This document shows positions 24,520 to 33,120 of a stretch of DNA of 64,000 nt, piece by piece (the stretch's first letter is position 1; every line of letters starts with the position of its first letter). The stretch is from Terasakiella sp033100395 (lineage in GTDB: Bacteria > Pseudomonadota > Alphaproteobacteria > Rhodospirillales > Terasakiellaceae), in contig NZ_JAWLVJ010000004.1 of the NCBI RefSeq assembly GCF_033100395.1, forward strand, positions 62,001 to 126,000, read 5' to 3'. The position numbers were made by a program, and so were the translations under genes. The notes beneath the pieces are model-generated. The model did not search any database and was not told the origin of the DNA. It saw only the letters and a list, made by a program, of their open reading frames with translations.

Positions 24520-25482
24520 TCACCCACCCAGATACTTCTTGGGGTTCACCGGGTTCATACCTTTGCGGATTTCAAAATGCAGCTGTGGGGTCGTCACACC
24601 GCCTGAACTGCCAACGCGCGCAATCAACTGGCCTTTTTTGATCTTCTGACCGCGCTTGACCAGAATTTTATCGGTATGGGCGTAGGCCGTTATCCAGCCC
24701 CCTGAATGTTTCAGCAGGATCATATTGCCAAAGCCGCGCAATTCATTGCCGCTATAGGCCACAACACCGTTTTCAGCCGCTTTTACAGGTGTACCGCGCT
24801 TGGCCGCTATATTGATCCCGTCATTGCGCAAGCCGTCCTTCTTCGCCCCAAAACCTGATATCAGCTTACCTTGCGTTGGCCAGGAAAAACGACTGCTGGA
24901 ACGCGGTGGTGGTTTGGGGATGGCTTTTTTGCTGATCCGTGGCGCTGCCTTGGTGACCTTAATTGGTTTTGACTGAGGGGTCGCTGCTACGCGGGCCGCA
25001 GGCTTAAGGTCCGTGGTACGCGAAGCCAAGTTAGTCATGCGCGGCAATTTCAGCTTTTGTCCGGGTATCAACGTAAAGGGTGATTTGAGATTGTTGATTT
25101 TTGCGAGATTATAGACATCCGTATTATAACCGCGTGAAACGGAATAAAGGGTATCGCCTTCACGAACGATATGAAAAGGCGATTGCGGCAGGCGTAAGCG
25201 TTGCCCCGCTTTCAAGTGAAACGGCGCTTTCAGATTGTTGGTATCGATAATATCGCGCACCGACGCTCCGGTTCTGCGCGCAACACCATAAACCGTATCG
25301 CCTTTTTGAACGATGATGGTCCCCGGAATTACACGTGCGCCCGTTGATGTCGGTTTTGATGCTTTGGCCGACGGGCTGCGGCTATAACTCCCGCCATTAG
25401 ACGGCACTTCCACCCATCCACAAGACGACAGGGTCAGACAAACAGCCATAGACAGGGCGATATATTTCCAACGTAACATCAT
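24520..25482 (-). CDS. NlpD-like lipoprotein: two LysM domains and degenerate LytM (M23) domain
   Basis: A 320-residue envelope lipoprotein. The lipobox LSSC (Cys 21) follows a signal helix. Two LysM domains bind peptidoglycan (VQKGDTVYGVARRTG, VREGDTLYSVSRGYN). A Lys/Pro-rich linker leads to a C-terminal M23/LytM domain (TPVKAAENGVVAYSGNELRG, HSGGWITAYAHTD, LHFEIRKGMNPVNP). The zinc-binding HxxxD motif of active M23 enzymes reads NDGINIA here, so it lacks the first histidine and the aspartate. As in E. coli NlpD, it is probably an activator of amidases rather than a hydrolase. The start is the ATG at 25482; the frame is open to 25518. It is the last gene of the serS-surE-pcm-nlpD run. Confidence 0.85.
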   Translation of the reverse strand: MMLRWKYIALSMAVCLTLSSCGWVEVPSNGGSYSRSPSAKASKPTSTGARVIPGTIIVQKGDTVYGVARRTGASVRDIIDTNNLKAPFHLKAGQRLRLPQSPFHIVREGDTLYSVSRGYNTDVYNLAKINNLKSPFTLIPGQKLKLPRMTNLASRTTDLKPAARVAATPQSKPIKVTKAAPRISKKAIPKPPPRSSSRFSWPTQGKLISGFGAKKDGLRNDGINIAAKRGTPVKAAENGVVAYSGNELRGFGNMILLKHSGGWITAYAHTDKILVKRGQKIKKGQLIARVGSSGGVTTPQLHFEIRKGMNPVNPKKYLGG

Positions 25483-25520
25483 GTTGCGGATTATGCCTAA
25501 GGGGCGATCAGCTTTCAATT

Positions 25521-26156
25521 TTATTCTGGCAAACCGGGGATTAACGGGACAAACCTAACCTGTTCCAATTCTTCTACATCAAACCCGCTTTCAGTGCGCG
25601 TCACACGGATCAGCCATTGCGACGTTTTATCTTCCCCAATGGGGGCAACCATAATCCCGCCGACAGCCAATTGATCAGCAAGGGCAGGGGGCACATCTTC
25701 GGCAGCCGCGGTGATCATGATCCGATCAAAAGGCGCTTGTTCCTGCCAGCCCATGGTGCCATCACCTGCACGCGCCACAATGTTGGTTTGACCGAATTTA
25801 TGGAATCGATCCTGTGCCTGATCCAGCAATGGCTTGTGACGTTCAATCGTATAAAGGCGACGACACAGCTTTGCGAGAACCAGAGCCTGATAGCCGGACC
25901 CCGTGCCGATTTCCAACACCTTCATGCGGTCGCCGACTTTCAGGGCTTCCGTCATCAACGCAACGATATAAGGTTGGCTTAAGGTTTGGTTGTAGCCAAT
26001 GGGCAGGGCGATATCTTCATAGGCCTGGTCATAGAACGTATCGGTGACAAACTTTTCCCGCGCGATAGTTTCAAGCGCGGCTAAAACAGCCGTATCGGTG
26101 ATCCCTTTTCGGCGCAGTTCCATCAGCAGGCGGATTTTGGAGGATTCGATACTCAA
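25521..26156 (-). CDS. pcm: Protein-L-isoaspartate O-methyltransferase
   Basis: Pcm methylates L-isoaspartyl residues in damaged proteins and starts their repair. The 211-residue cytosolic enzyme is of usual length. It carries the substrate motif YNQTLSQPYIVALMTEAL, the SAM motif VLEIGTGSGYQALVLAKL, a post-motif GDGTMGWQEQAPFDRI, and the TAAAEDVPPALADQLAVGG segment. Its ATG overlaps the surE stop by 4 bases (ATGA type), so the two are translationally coupled. The surE-pcm-nlpD order is the classic one. A divergent paralogue lies at 15423. Confidence 0.95.
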   Translation of the reverse strand: MSIESSKIRLLMELRRKGITDTAVLAALETIAREKFVTDTFYDQAYEDIALPIGYNQTLSQPYIVALMTEALKVGDRMKVLEIGTGSGYQALVLAKLCRRLYTIERHKPLLDQAQDRFHKFGQTNIVARAGDGTMGWQEQAPFDRIMITAAAEDVPPALADQLAVGGIMVAPIGEDKTSQWLIRVTRTESGFDVEELEQVRFVPLIPGLPE

Positions 26157-26923
26157 GGTACCATCTCCTGCAGTTTCTTAAGCGTCGCCATATCGGTAAA
26201 ATCCAAAGAGATGGGCGAGACCGAGATTGATCCATGCACCACGGCATATAAATCCGTTCCATCCTTAAAAGTCTCTTCTGAACGAAGGGCACCGATCCAG
26301 AAATACTCTTCACCGCGCGGATCATGAATTTTCGCCAAATCATCACCGATTTTGCGGCGGCCCTGACGAGTATATTCAATGCCTTTAACGTCAGCTGTGG
26401 CAACATCGGGGAAGTTTACATTCATCAATGTATTTTCCGGCCAACCATTACGGACCAGTTGTTTAATCACATCCGCGCCATGGTCTTCAGCCGTTGACCA
26501 TTTAACCGCGTCACCGTCTTCGTAATATTGAGATAGCGCAATTGCGGGCACACCCAGCAAAGTTGCTTCCATAGCCGCTGCGATAGTCCCTGAATAAGTC
26601 ACATCTTCACCCAGATTGCCGCCACGATTGACACCTGACAGCACTAGGTTGGGCTTGGCCTCTTTCATGATCTCATTCATGGCCAGCAGCACGCAATCGG
26701 TCGGTGTGCCGTCCACGCTATAACGTTTTTCGCCATGTTTATGGATACGAAGGGGACGACGCAGGGTGAGGGAATGGCCTGTCGCGCTTTGTTCCGTTTC
26801 CGGTGCGACAACCCACACATCCTCACAAATCGTGCGTGCAATTTCTTCCAGTACCTTCAAGCCCGGCGCATGAATACCATCATCATTGGAAATCAGAATA
26901 CGGGCTTGGGACAGGTCGATCAT
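26153..26923 (-). CDS. surE: 5'/3'-nucleotidase SurE
   Basis: SurE removes phosphate from nucleoside monophosphates and supports stationary-phase survival. The 256-residue protein shows the metal-binding ILISNDDGIHAPG at the N terminus, APETEQSATGHSLT, VDGTPTDCVLLA and the LSGVNRGGNLGEDVTYSGTI segment. It is of normal length. The ATG overlaps the serS stop by 4 bases, and its own stop overlaps the pcm start by 4 bases, so serS, surE and pcm are coupled. Confidence 0.95.
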   Translation of the reverse strand: MIDLSQARILISNDDGIHAPGLKVLEEIARTICEDVWVVAPETEQSATGHSLTLRRPLRIHKHGEKRYSVDGTPTDCVLLAMNEIMKEAKPNLVLSGVNRGGNLGEDVTYSGTIAAAMEATLLGVPAIALSQYYEDGDAVKWSTAEDHGADVIKQLVRNGWPENTLMNVNFPDVATADVKGIEYTRQGRRKIGDDLAKIHDPRGEEYFWIGALRSEETFKDGTDLYAVVHGSISVSPISLDFTDMATLKKLQEMVP

Positions 26924-28197
26924 TTGTTTGGCTCAATCACCTCAAGGCCACCCATGTAAGGGCGCAGAACTTCAGGAACAATGACAGTTCCATCTGCTTG
27001 CTGATAGTTTTCAAGCACAGCCACCAGACAACGACCAACCGCAAGGCCGGAGCCATTAAGGGTATGCACATGCACAGGCTTTTTCTCGCCCTCTTTGCGA
27101 TAACGTGCCTTCATGCGCCGTGCCTGGAAATCACCTGTCGTGGAACAGGATGAAATTTCACGATACTGGTTCTGACCTGGCAGCCAGACTTCGATATCAA
27201 AGGTGCGACGCGCAGAAAAGCCCATGTCACCAGTACACAGCGTAATGACGCGATACGGCAGCTTGAGGCCTTGCAGAACGGCTTCGGCACATCCCGTCAT
27301 ACGTTCCAGTTCGGCATCAGAATCTTCCGGCTTCACAACGCTGACCATTTCAACTTTAGTGAACTGGTGCTGGCGGATCATACCGCGTGTGTCACGCCCT
27401 GCAGACCCGGCTTCAGAACGGAAACACCACGTCATTGCCGTATAACGACGCGGCAGGTAATCTTCAGACAGAATTTCACCATTGACGATATTGGTCAGCG
27501 GCACTTCCGCTGTCGGGATCATCCAGAACCCTTCTTCGGTGCGGAACAAGTCTTCAGAAAACTTAGGTAACTGACCTGTACCGTAAAGGGCAGCATCTTT
27601 CACCAGGGCAGGTGGGTTTACTTCAGTGTAGCCATGCTTCATGGTGTGCAGGTCAAGCATGTAAGCTGCCAACGCACGTTCCATGCGCGCCAAAGGCCCG
27701 GACAACAAAACAAAACGCGACCCAGACAGTTTTGCCGCTGTTTCAAAGTCCATCTGCCCCAAGGCTTCACCGATGTCGTAATGTTCTTTGGCTTCAAATT
27801 CAAAGGACGGAACTTCGCCCCATTTGCGTACTTCAACGTTATCGTCTTCATCTTCCCCGTCCGGCACATCATCTGCCGGAATGTTGGGAAGGGACATCAA
27901 CGCATTTTCAAGTTCAACATCTTTAGCTTTTGCCTGTTCTTCAAGCTCTGCCTGTGATGCTTTGGATTTGGAAACCTGTTCCATAATTTCAGATGCATCA
28001 CGGCCTTCACGCTTGGCAATGCCGATCTCTTTAGACAGTTTATTGCGTTCCGCCTGAACTTCCTGCGCTTTGGTCAGAAGGTCGCGGCGTTCTGTATCCA
28101 GTGCGATCAAAGCATCACTTTGACCATCCAAGCCTCTACGAGCCATGCCTTTATCAAAATCGGCAGGGTTATCACGGATCCATTTAATGTCGAACAT
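26920..28197 (-). CDS. serS: Seryl-tRNA synthetase
   Basis: A 425-residue class II synthetase that charges tRNA-Ser and tRNA-Sec. The N-terminal domain starts MFDIKWIRDNPADFDKGMARRG and forms the long antiparallel coiled coil that grips the variable arm (about residues 28-105). The catalytic core has motif 2 (FRSEAGSAGRDTRGMIRQHQF) and motif 3 (GSGLAVGRCLVAVLENYQ). It is full length. It follows tatC by 11 bases and overlaps surE by 4. Confidence 0.97.
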   Translation of the reverse strand: MFDIKWIRDNPADFDKGMARRGLDGQSDALIALDTERRDLLTKAQEVQAERNKLSKEIGIAKREGRDASEIMEQVSKSKASQAELEEQAKAKDVELENALMSLPNIPADDVPDGEDEDDNVEVRKWGEVPSFEFEAKEHYDIGEALGQMDFETAAKLSGSRFVLLSGPLARMERALAAYMLDLHTMKHGYTEVNPPALVKDAALYGTGQLPKFSEDLFRTEEGFWMIPTAEVPLTNIVNGEILSEDYLPRRYTAMTWCFRSEAGSAGRDTRGMIRQHQFTKVEMVSVVKPEDSDAELERMTGCAEAVLQGLKLPYRVITLCTGDMGFSARRTFDIEVWLPGQNQYREISSCSTTGDFQARRMKARYRKEGEKKPVHVHTLNGSGLAVGRCLVAVLENYQQADGTVIVPEVLRPYMGGLEVIEPNK

Positions 28198-28208
28198 AGG
28201 TTTTGGCC

Positions 28209-29030
28209 TTAAGTCATGTTGAAATCGGTTTCTTCAAATTCGTCGTCATCGTCTTCTTCTTCGATGTCACCGCGTTTTTTCTCAACGCCACGAACTGCGA
28301 TAATTGAGACTTCATACAGAAAGAGAATAGGAATTGCCAGCCCAACCTGAGAAATCAGATCAGGTGGTGTCATAAAGGCAGCAAACGCAAAAGTAATCAC
28401 GACCGCATACTTACGTTTTGCCGCCAGTCCACGGGATGTACACACCCCGATGCGTGCCAGCAACGTCAGAATAAGTGGCAGCTGAAAACTGATGCCGAAT
28501 GCAAAAATCAACTTCATCACAAGGGAGAGATATTCATTCACCTTGGCTTCAAGCTGAATAGGAAGTGATCCATCAACACCCAGTGTTTCAAAGCTCAGGA
28601 AGAACTTCCACGCCATGGGCATGATGAAATAATAAACAAGCGCTGCCCCCAGCAAAAACAGGATAGGGGACAACACCAGATAAGGTGCTAACGCAGCCTT
28701 TTCGTTTTTATAAAGACCAGGAGCCAAAAAACGCCAGAACTGTGTGGCAATCACCGGGAAAGCCACAAGGAAGGCTGCAAAGAAGGAAACTTTCAACTGG
28801 GTGAAAAAAGCTTCATGCAACGCCGTATAGATCATCCGGCGGTTACCGCCCAATTCATGCAGCAACTGCGCAAGCGGTTCCACCAGAAAGGCGTAAATAT
28901 CGCCAGCAAAATAAAAACAGCCCGTAAAAGCGATCAGCAGCGCGGCCATCGCTACGGTCAGTCTGTTTTTCAGTTCAATCAAATGCTCCATCAAGGGCAT
29001 TGTATTTGCAGCAGATTCCGGATGGCTCAC
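28209..29030 (-). CDS. tatC: Sec-independent protein translocase TatC
   Basis: TatC is the receptor core of the twin-arginine translocon and exports folded proteins. The 273-residue protein has six membrane helices. It has the family N terminus (MPLMEHLIELKNRL), the motif FLAPGLYKNEKAAL and the conserved glutamate-containing periplasmic parts. The C-terminal tail is long and acidic (GDIEEEDDDDEFEETDFN), which is a bit unusual. It is preceded by tatB with a 3-base gap and followed by serS, in the order tatA-tatB-tatC. Confidence 0.96.
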   Translation of the reverse strand: MSHPESAANTMPLMEHLIELKNRLTVAMAALLIAFTGCFYFAGDIYAFLVEPLAQLLHELGGNRRMIYTALHEAFFTQLKVSFFAAFLVAFPVIATQFWRFLAPGLYKNEKAALAPYLVLSPILFLLGAALVYYFIMPMAWKFFLSFETLGVDGSLPIQLEAKVNEYLSLVMKLIFAFGISFQLPLILTLLARIGVCTSRGLAAKRKYAVVITFAFAAFMTPPDLISQVGLAIPILFLYEVSIIAVRGVEKKRGDIEEEDDDDEFEETDFNMT

Positions 29031-29033
29031 GGC

Positions 29034-29432
29034 TTAACTCTTTTTATCTGTTGGGGCTTCAGGCGCAGAGTCAGAGGAGGCGATTTCCTTCGGTTCCTCT
29101 TTCTTGTCTCTGTCCTGCATGGATTGATTGAACTCAGCCGCTTCTTTTGAGAAATCCATGGCTTTGCTTAACTCGCCGTCTTTATCAACGGTTTCGGAAA
29201 TTTTATTATCCCAATCCATTGTTCTCGCCGAACTGATCTGGTTTTTCACCTCTTCCAGTTCGGTTTCTTTAATCATCTCGTCAATGTTACCTTGGAATTC
29301 GCGCATCATTGCTTTGACCTTGCCAACGATTTTGGCAACGCTTCGCATAGCTTTGGGCAGGTCTTTGGGGCCTACAACCAAAATAGCAATGACGATGATG
29401 ACGGCGATTTCGGTCCAACCGATATCAAGCAT
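29034..29432 (-). CDS. tatB: Sec-independent protein translocase TatB
   Basis: A 132-residue TatB. It has one N-terminal helix (IGWTEIAVIIVIAILVVGPKDLPKAM) with the glutamate at position 8 and the GPKDLP hinge, then an amphipathic helix (VGKVKAMMREFQGNIDEMIKE) and a charged tail (KEEPKEIASSDSAPEAPTD). It forms the TatBC signal-peptide receptor with TatC. The gene sits 28 bases after tatA and 3 bases before tatC. Confidence 0.94.
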   Translation of the reverse strand: MLDIGWTEIAVIIVIAILVVGPKDLPKAMRSVAKIVGKVKAMMREFQGNIDEMIKETELEEVKNQISSARTMDWDNKISETVDKDGELSKAMDFSKEAAEFNQSMQDRDKKEEPKEIASSDSAPEAPTDKKS

Positions 29433-29460
29433 AGTTTAAGTCCAGAGTTCTAAAGTGAAA

Positions 29461-29697
29461 TTATGCGTCTTTTTTATCAGAGGCAGGGGCAGCTGTATCG
29501 GCCGCGGCTTCTTCACTCTTGGAAATTGAAGGTTTCTCTTCGTCCTTGGAAACTTCAGCTTCGTCGTCTTTCATGCCTTTTTTGAAGCTTTTGATCCCTT
29601 TAGCGAGATCACCGGCAATTTTAGGAAATTTACCCAGACCGAAAATAACAACTACGATAAGAAGAACTACAAGTAGCTGTGGAAGACTTGGCATCAT
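29461..29697 (-). CDS. tatA: Sec-independent protein translocase TatA
   Basis: A 78-residue TatA, the pore-forming component of the twin-arginine translocon. A short N-terminal membrane helix (PQLLVVLLIVVVIFGLGKFPKI) with the FGxxKFP hinge is followed by an amphipathic helix (GDLAKGIKSFKKGMKDD) and a charged, Asp/Glu-rich tail. It is the first gene of tatABC. A gap of 114 bases up to the ABC ATPase gene probably holds its promoter. Confidence 0.93.
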   Translation of the reverse strand: MMPSLPQLLVVLLIVVVIFGLGKFPKIAGDLAKGIKSFKKGMKDDEAEVSKDEEKPSISKSEEAAADTAAPASDKKDA

Positions 29698-29811
29698 GGG
29701 AAGGTTTCTCCGTGTTATAGGTATTTAATAAATTTGTTTTGCGGATAATGGCAGATTGAAACGCCGCCCGCAATGCCCAATAACACTTAATTTTAATATC
29801 TTTGAAACAGA

Positions 29812-30867
29812 TCAACCTGCGCGGAAAACAAAGGCCTGCTCATGATCCATTGTCGCCATGATAGACTCATTTTCTTCCGGCAGCAGACGACCTTCAACGC
29901 GGGCATGTAAATGCGTGGTTTCGCCCAGATCATCTTCAACGCAGATATGCAACAGACTTTCACGCCCCAGATAACGTGCTGCCATAATATTGGCTTTTTC
30001 AGTGGCACTAATCTCATCCATAATGCGTTGAATTTTAATATTTTGCGGACGTACCAGCACGTCTACCTTTTCCCCGTCCTTAAAACCGGACGTGGGAACA
30101 TAGCCCAAAACAGTTTCTGCCTGATTATTGCGCACCACACCTTTGATGATATTCACTTCCCCAAAGAAGGAAGCCGCAAAGTGGTCCACCGGCTTTGAAT
30201 AAAGTTCCGTCGGTGTGCCGTCCTGAACGATATTGCCGTCTTTCATCAAAACGATACGATCCGCCATAAACATGGCTTCTTCGGGGTCGTGGGTCACCAT
30301 GACAGCCGCAACGTTGGAACTTTTCAGCACATGCAGGGTTTCGTCGCGAATTTCTGCACGCAATCCCGAATCCAGCCCGGAAAAAGGCTCATCTAGCAAA
30401 ATGATCCGTGGTTTGGGTGCCATAGCACGCGCCAACGCCACACGTTGTTGCTGACCACCTGACAGCATATGGGGCAGGGATTTTGCAAATTTATCCATGC
30501 GCACCTGTTTCAGGACTTCCATCACCCGGTCCTTCACTTGGCTTTTCGGATAGCCCTTCAGTCCAAAGGCAACGTTGTCAAAAACATTCAAGTGGGGGAA
30601 AAGGGCGAAATCCTGGAAAAGAAATCCAATATTGCGCTTTTCTGGTGGAAGAACATGGGTACCATCGGTCATCACCTGATCATCCACCAGCACACGACCT
30701 GTCACAGGTGTTTCAAGCCCGGCACAGACACGCAGGGTAGAGGTTTTACCGCAACCCGAAGGACCAAGCAGGCAGACGAATTCTCCGGTATCCACCCGCA
30801 AGTTCATGCGGTTGAGGACACAAAAACCATCAAACGAGAGTTCGACATTTTCCAGAAGTAACGTCAT
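29812..30867 (-). CDS. ABC transporter ATP-binding protein (FbpC/PotA-like), orphan
   Basis: A 351-residue ATPase of the osmolyte/iron/spermidine importer type. It has Walker A LGPSGCGKTST, Q-loop FQDFALFPHL, signature LSGGQQQRVALARA, Walker B IILLDEPFSGLD and a C-terminal TOBE-like regulatory domain (VDVLVRPQNIKI). It is most like FbpC ferric-iron importers by eye. No permease or binding protein gene is next to it, so the partner must be encoded elsewhere. The ATG at 30867 begins MTLLLENVELSFDG. The frame is open to 30954, but the upstream residues do not look like ATPase. It breaks the usual scpB-tatA adjacency. Confidence 0.85.
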   Translation of the reverse strand: MTLLLENVELSFDGFCVLNRMNLRVDTGEFVCLLGPSGCGKTSTLRVCAGLETPVTGRVLVDDQVMTDGTHVLPPEKRNIGFLFQDFALFPHLNVFDNVAFGLKGYPKSQVKDRVMEVLKQVRMDKFAKSLPHMLSGGQQQRVALARAMAPKPRIILLDEPFSGLDSGLRAEIRDETLHVLKSSNVAAVMVTHDPEEAMFMADRIVLMKDGNIVQDGTPTELYSKPVDHFAASFFGEVNIIKGVVRNNQAETVLGYVPTSGFKDGEKVDVLVRPQNIKIQRIMDEISATEKANIMAARYLGRESLLHICVEDDLGETTHLHARVEGRLLPEENESIMATMDHEQAFVFRAG

Positions 30868-30990
30868 GCCATAAGATCCTATTTTTCTTGTCCGCTCATA
30901 TGCGGTTGAAAATGACTTGCATTTACTTTTAAACAGGTCTTTGGGAAAAATCAAATAGCCTTATGTCTAAACCGACAAAAAGTTTATGGA

Positions 30991-31626
30991 TTAATCTTCT
31001 TCCAATGGTTCCGGCAGTTCATCTTCTTCCGGCTGATCCGGGTGATCCAGCGGCAGTTCCATTTCACCACGCACCGTATAGGCATTGATGGCAGGGCGCG
31101 CATCCAGCAAACCTGCCGATTTCAATTCTTCAACACCCGGCAAATCATCGATTTTTTCCAGACCAAATTGATCGAGAAAAGCAACCGTTGTGCCCCATGT
31201 CATGGGCCGACCAGGTGTGCGTCGCCGCCCGCGCGGCTTGATCCATCCAGCCTCAAACAGCACATCCAATGTCCCCTTGGACAGTGACACACCGCGAATT
31301 TCTTCAATTTCCGCACGGGTCACAGGCTGGTGATAAGCGCAGATGGATAGGGTTTCAATGGCCGCACGTGACAGGGTTTTCACATTTTCACGATGTTCGC
31401 TTAAGTGTTCCGCCATGTCCGGTGCTGTTCTAAAGGCCCAGGCATTGCCAATGCGCACAAGATTGACGCCACGCTGCGCATAATCTTCCTGCAATTGGCG
31501 CAGAAGGGGTTTTACCTCAACTTCTTCCTGAAAATAGTTTGAGAGTTTTTTCTCACCCAAAGGCTCTTTGGTGGCAAACAGGACCGCTTCCAGCAGGCGC
31601 AGGTTTTCAGGGGAAATCTCACTCAT
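30991..31626 (-). CDS. scpB: Segregation and condensation protein B
   Basis: ScpB is the winged-helix subunit of the Smc-ScpAB condensin that compacts and separates chromosomes. The 211-residue protein has LRLLEAVLFATKEPL, TLSRAAIETLSICAYHQPVTRAEIEEIRGV and LGGRRRTPGRP-type wing residues (GRRRTPGRPMTWGTT). The acidic tail (DHPDQPEEDELPEPLEED) is typical in this group. Its ATG overlaps the scpA stop by 4 bases. Confidence 0.94.
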   Translation of the reverse strand: MSEISPENLRLLEAVLFATKEPLGEKKLSNYFQEEVEVKPLLRQLQEDYAQRGVNLVRIGNAWAFRTAPDMAEHLSEHRENVKTLSRAAIETLSICAYHQPVTRAEIEEIRGVSLSKGTLDVLFEAGWIKPRGRRRTPGRPMTWGTTVAFLDQFGLEKIDDLPGVEELKSAGLLDARPAINAYTVRGEMELPLDHPDQPEEDELPEPLEED

Positions 31627-32420
31627 TTTTCTAGCTCCGGATCGGGGCTTTGAACGTAGATTGCCCCAAAGGTTTCCGATTGTCTGATTTTTACTTTGCC
31701 ATCACGCGCCATTTCAAGGGCGGCTGCGAATGTGGATGCCACAGCAGAGCGGGTATGAAGGGTGTTTTTCAGATCATCCGGCAGGAATTTCATCAATTGC
31801 GTCCATTCCGGGATTTTGCCCAGAAAAGTCTTTAACCGATCAATCGCCATATCCATGGAATAGAGATCCATCGGTTCGATATGAAGCGTCTGATCAGTAT
31901 GTTTATTCATCTGATCGCCATAAGCCTTCATCAAATCATAAAGGGTGATGTCATAAGAAACCTCATCCACCTTGCCAAAGCTTTCCGGCTCCCCCCGTTT
32001 AAAGACCTTGCTGCCCAGAATGCTTCGATCCATAAGCTGTTCACCCGCATTGCGCATGGCTTCCAGTCGTTGCAGCTGGAAGGCGAGGGCTGCGGCCATT
32101 TCTTCCGCGCTCGGTTCTTCTTCATCGGCTTGTTCAGGGATCAGCAGGCGGCTTTTAAGGTACGCAAGCCAGGCGGCCATCACCAGATAATCAGCGGCCA
32201 GTTCCAGGTTCTTACGCCTGGCTTCACTTACCCAAAGCAGATATTGATCCGCCAGATGCAAAATAGAGATATGGATCAAGTCTACTTTTTGATCACGTGC
32301 CAGTTCCAGAAGGATATCCAGCGGACCTTCAAACCCTTCCAGGTCAATGATCAGGGCAGTTTTCTTTTTCGGCCGTAGGTCATCATCTTCATGCTGGTCA
32401 AGATCAATGAGCTTTTCCAC
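31623..32420 (-). CDS. scpA: Segregation and condensation protein A
   Basis: ScpA is the kleisin that bridges the two Smc heads. The 265-residue protein starts with an acidic leader and then the family motif FEGPLDILLELARDQKVDLIHISI, DQYLLWV and YLVMAAWLAYLKSRLLIPE. The C-terminal part (SETFGAIYV) binds the other Smc head. It follows the S2P-like gene by 7 bases and overlaps scpB by 4 bases. The order nagZ-S2P-scpA-scpB is seen in related bacteria. Confidence 0.95.
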   Translation of the reverse strand: MEKLIDLDQHEDDDLRPKKKTALIIDLEGFEGPLDILLELARDQKVDLIHISILHLADQYLLWVSEARRKNLELAADYLVMAAWLAYLKSRLLIPEQADEEEPSAEEMAAALAFQLQRLEAMRNAGEQLMDRSILGSKVFKRGEPESFGKVDEVSYDITLYDLMKAYGDQMNKHTDQTLHIEPMDLYSMDMAIDRLKTFLGKIPEWTQLMKFLPDDLKNTLHTRSAVASTFAAALEMARDGKVKIRQSETFGAIYVQSPDPELEK

Positions 32421-32427
32421 GTCCGAC

Positions 32428-33120
32428 CTACCTTGAAATGCCCACGATGTTCAGGATCAAATCCATCAAAATGTCAGAAGGGATACCGACCAGATACATA
32501 AAGATATTCAGGTTAAATCCGAACATACCACCAACGTAAGGCACAAGGAAAATCATCCCGAGCAAGATCAACATGCCGTAGCGTTCCAACCCAGCCAGAC
32601 GGATCGCGAGCGGACGTGGAAGAAGGCCAACAGCGATGCGTCCGCCGTCTAATGGCGGTAAAGGTAAAAGATTAAAGACGCACAATATAATATTGATTCT
32701 AATAGAGTTTGCCAGATTGTGCGCAACCCACACATCGACATCTGTCGGTAGGAGTGGCAGGGCATAAAAGGCAATAGCGGATATAAACGCAATGAGAATA
32801 TTAGCCGCAGGACCCGCCGCCGCAATGATCACCATCGCCTTTCTGGGGTTCAGGGTATTATGCACATTGACCGGAACGGGCTTGGCATAGCCAAACATCA
32901 TATTACCCGCTGACACCAACAGCATCAGGCCCGGCATAATCAGCGTGCCAAAGGGGTCCACATGTTTGACTGGATTAAAAGTAACACGCCCCAGCATATA
33001 AGCCGTATGATCCCCCAACCGATACGCGACCCAGCCGTGCGCAGCCTCGTGCAATGTTACCGCAATAATAACGGGCAATATCCAGACAGAGATCAGAAAG
33101 GGAACGTTGGAGAAATCCAT
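32428..33120 (-). CDS. Site-2 protease family membrane metallopeptidase (M50)
   Basis: A 230-residue multi-helix membrane protein with the zinc site HEAAHGW (HExxH) in the first helix region and the second ligand motif NLLPLPPLDGGRI. Like other small S2P (Rip-type) proteases it should cut substrates inside the membrane. The substrate is unknown. About five or six helices can be seen. It lies head to tail between nagZ and scpA; its ATG overlaps the nagZ stop by 1 base. The role in this operon is not established. Confidence 0.9.
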   Translation of the reverse strand: MDFSNVPFLISVWILPVIIAVTLHEAAHGWVAYRLGDHTAYMLGRVTFNPVKHVDPFGTLIMPGLMLLVSAGNMMFGYAKPVPVNVHNTLNPRKAMVIIAAAGPAANILIAFISAIAFYALPLLPTDVDVWVAHNLANSIRINIILCVFNLLPLPPLDGGRIAVGLLPRPLAIRLAGLERYGMLILLGMIFLVPYVGGMFGFNLNIFMYLVGIPSDILMDLILNIVGISR

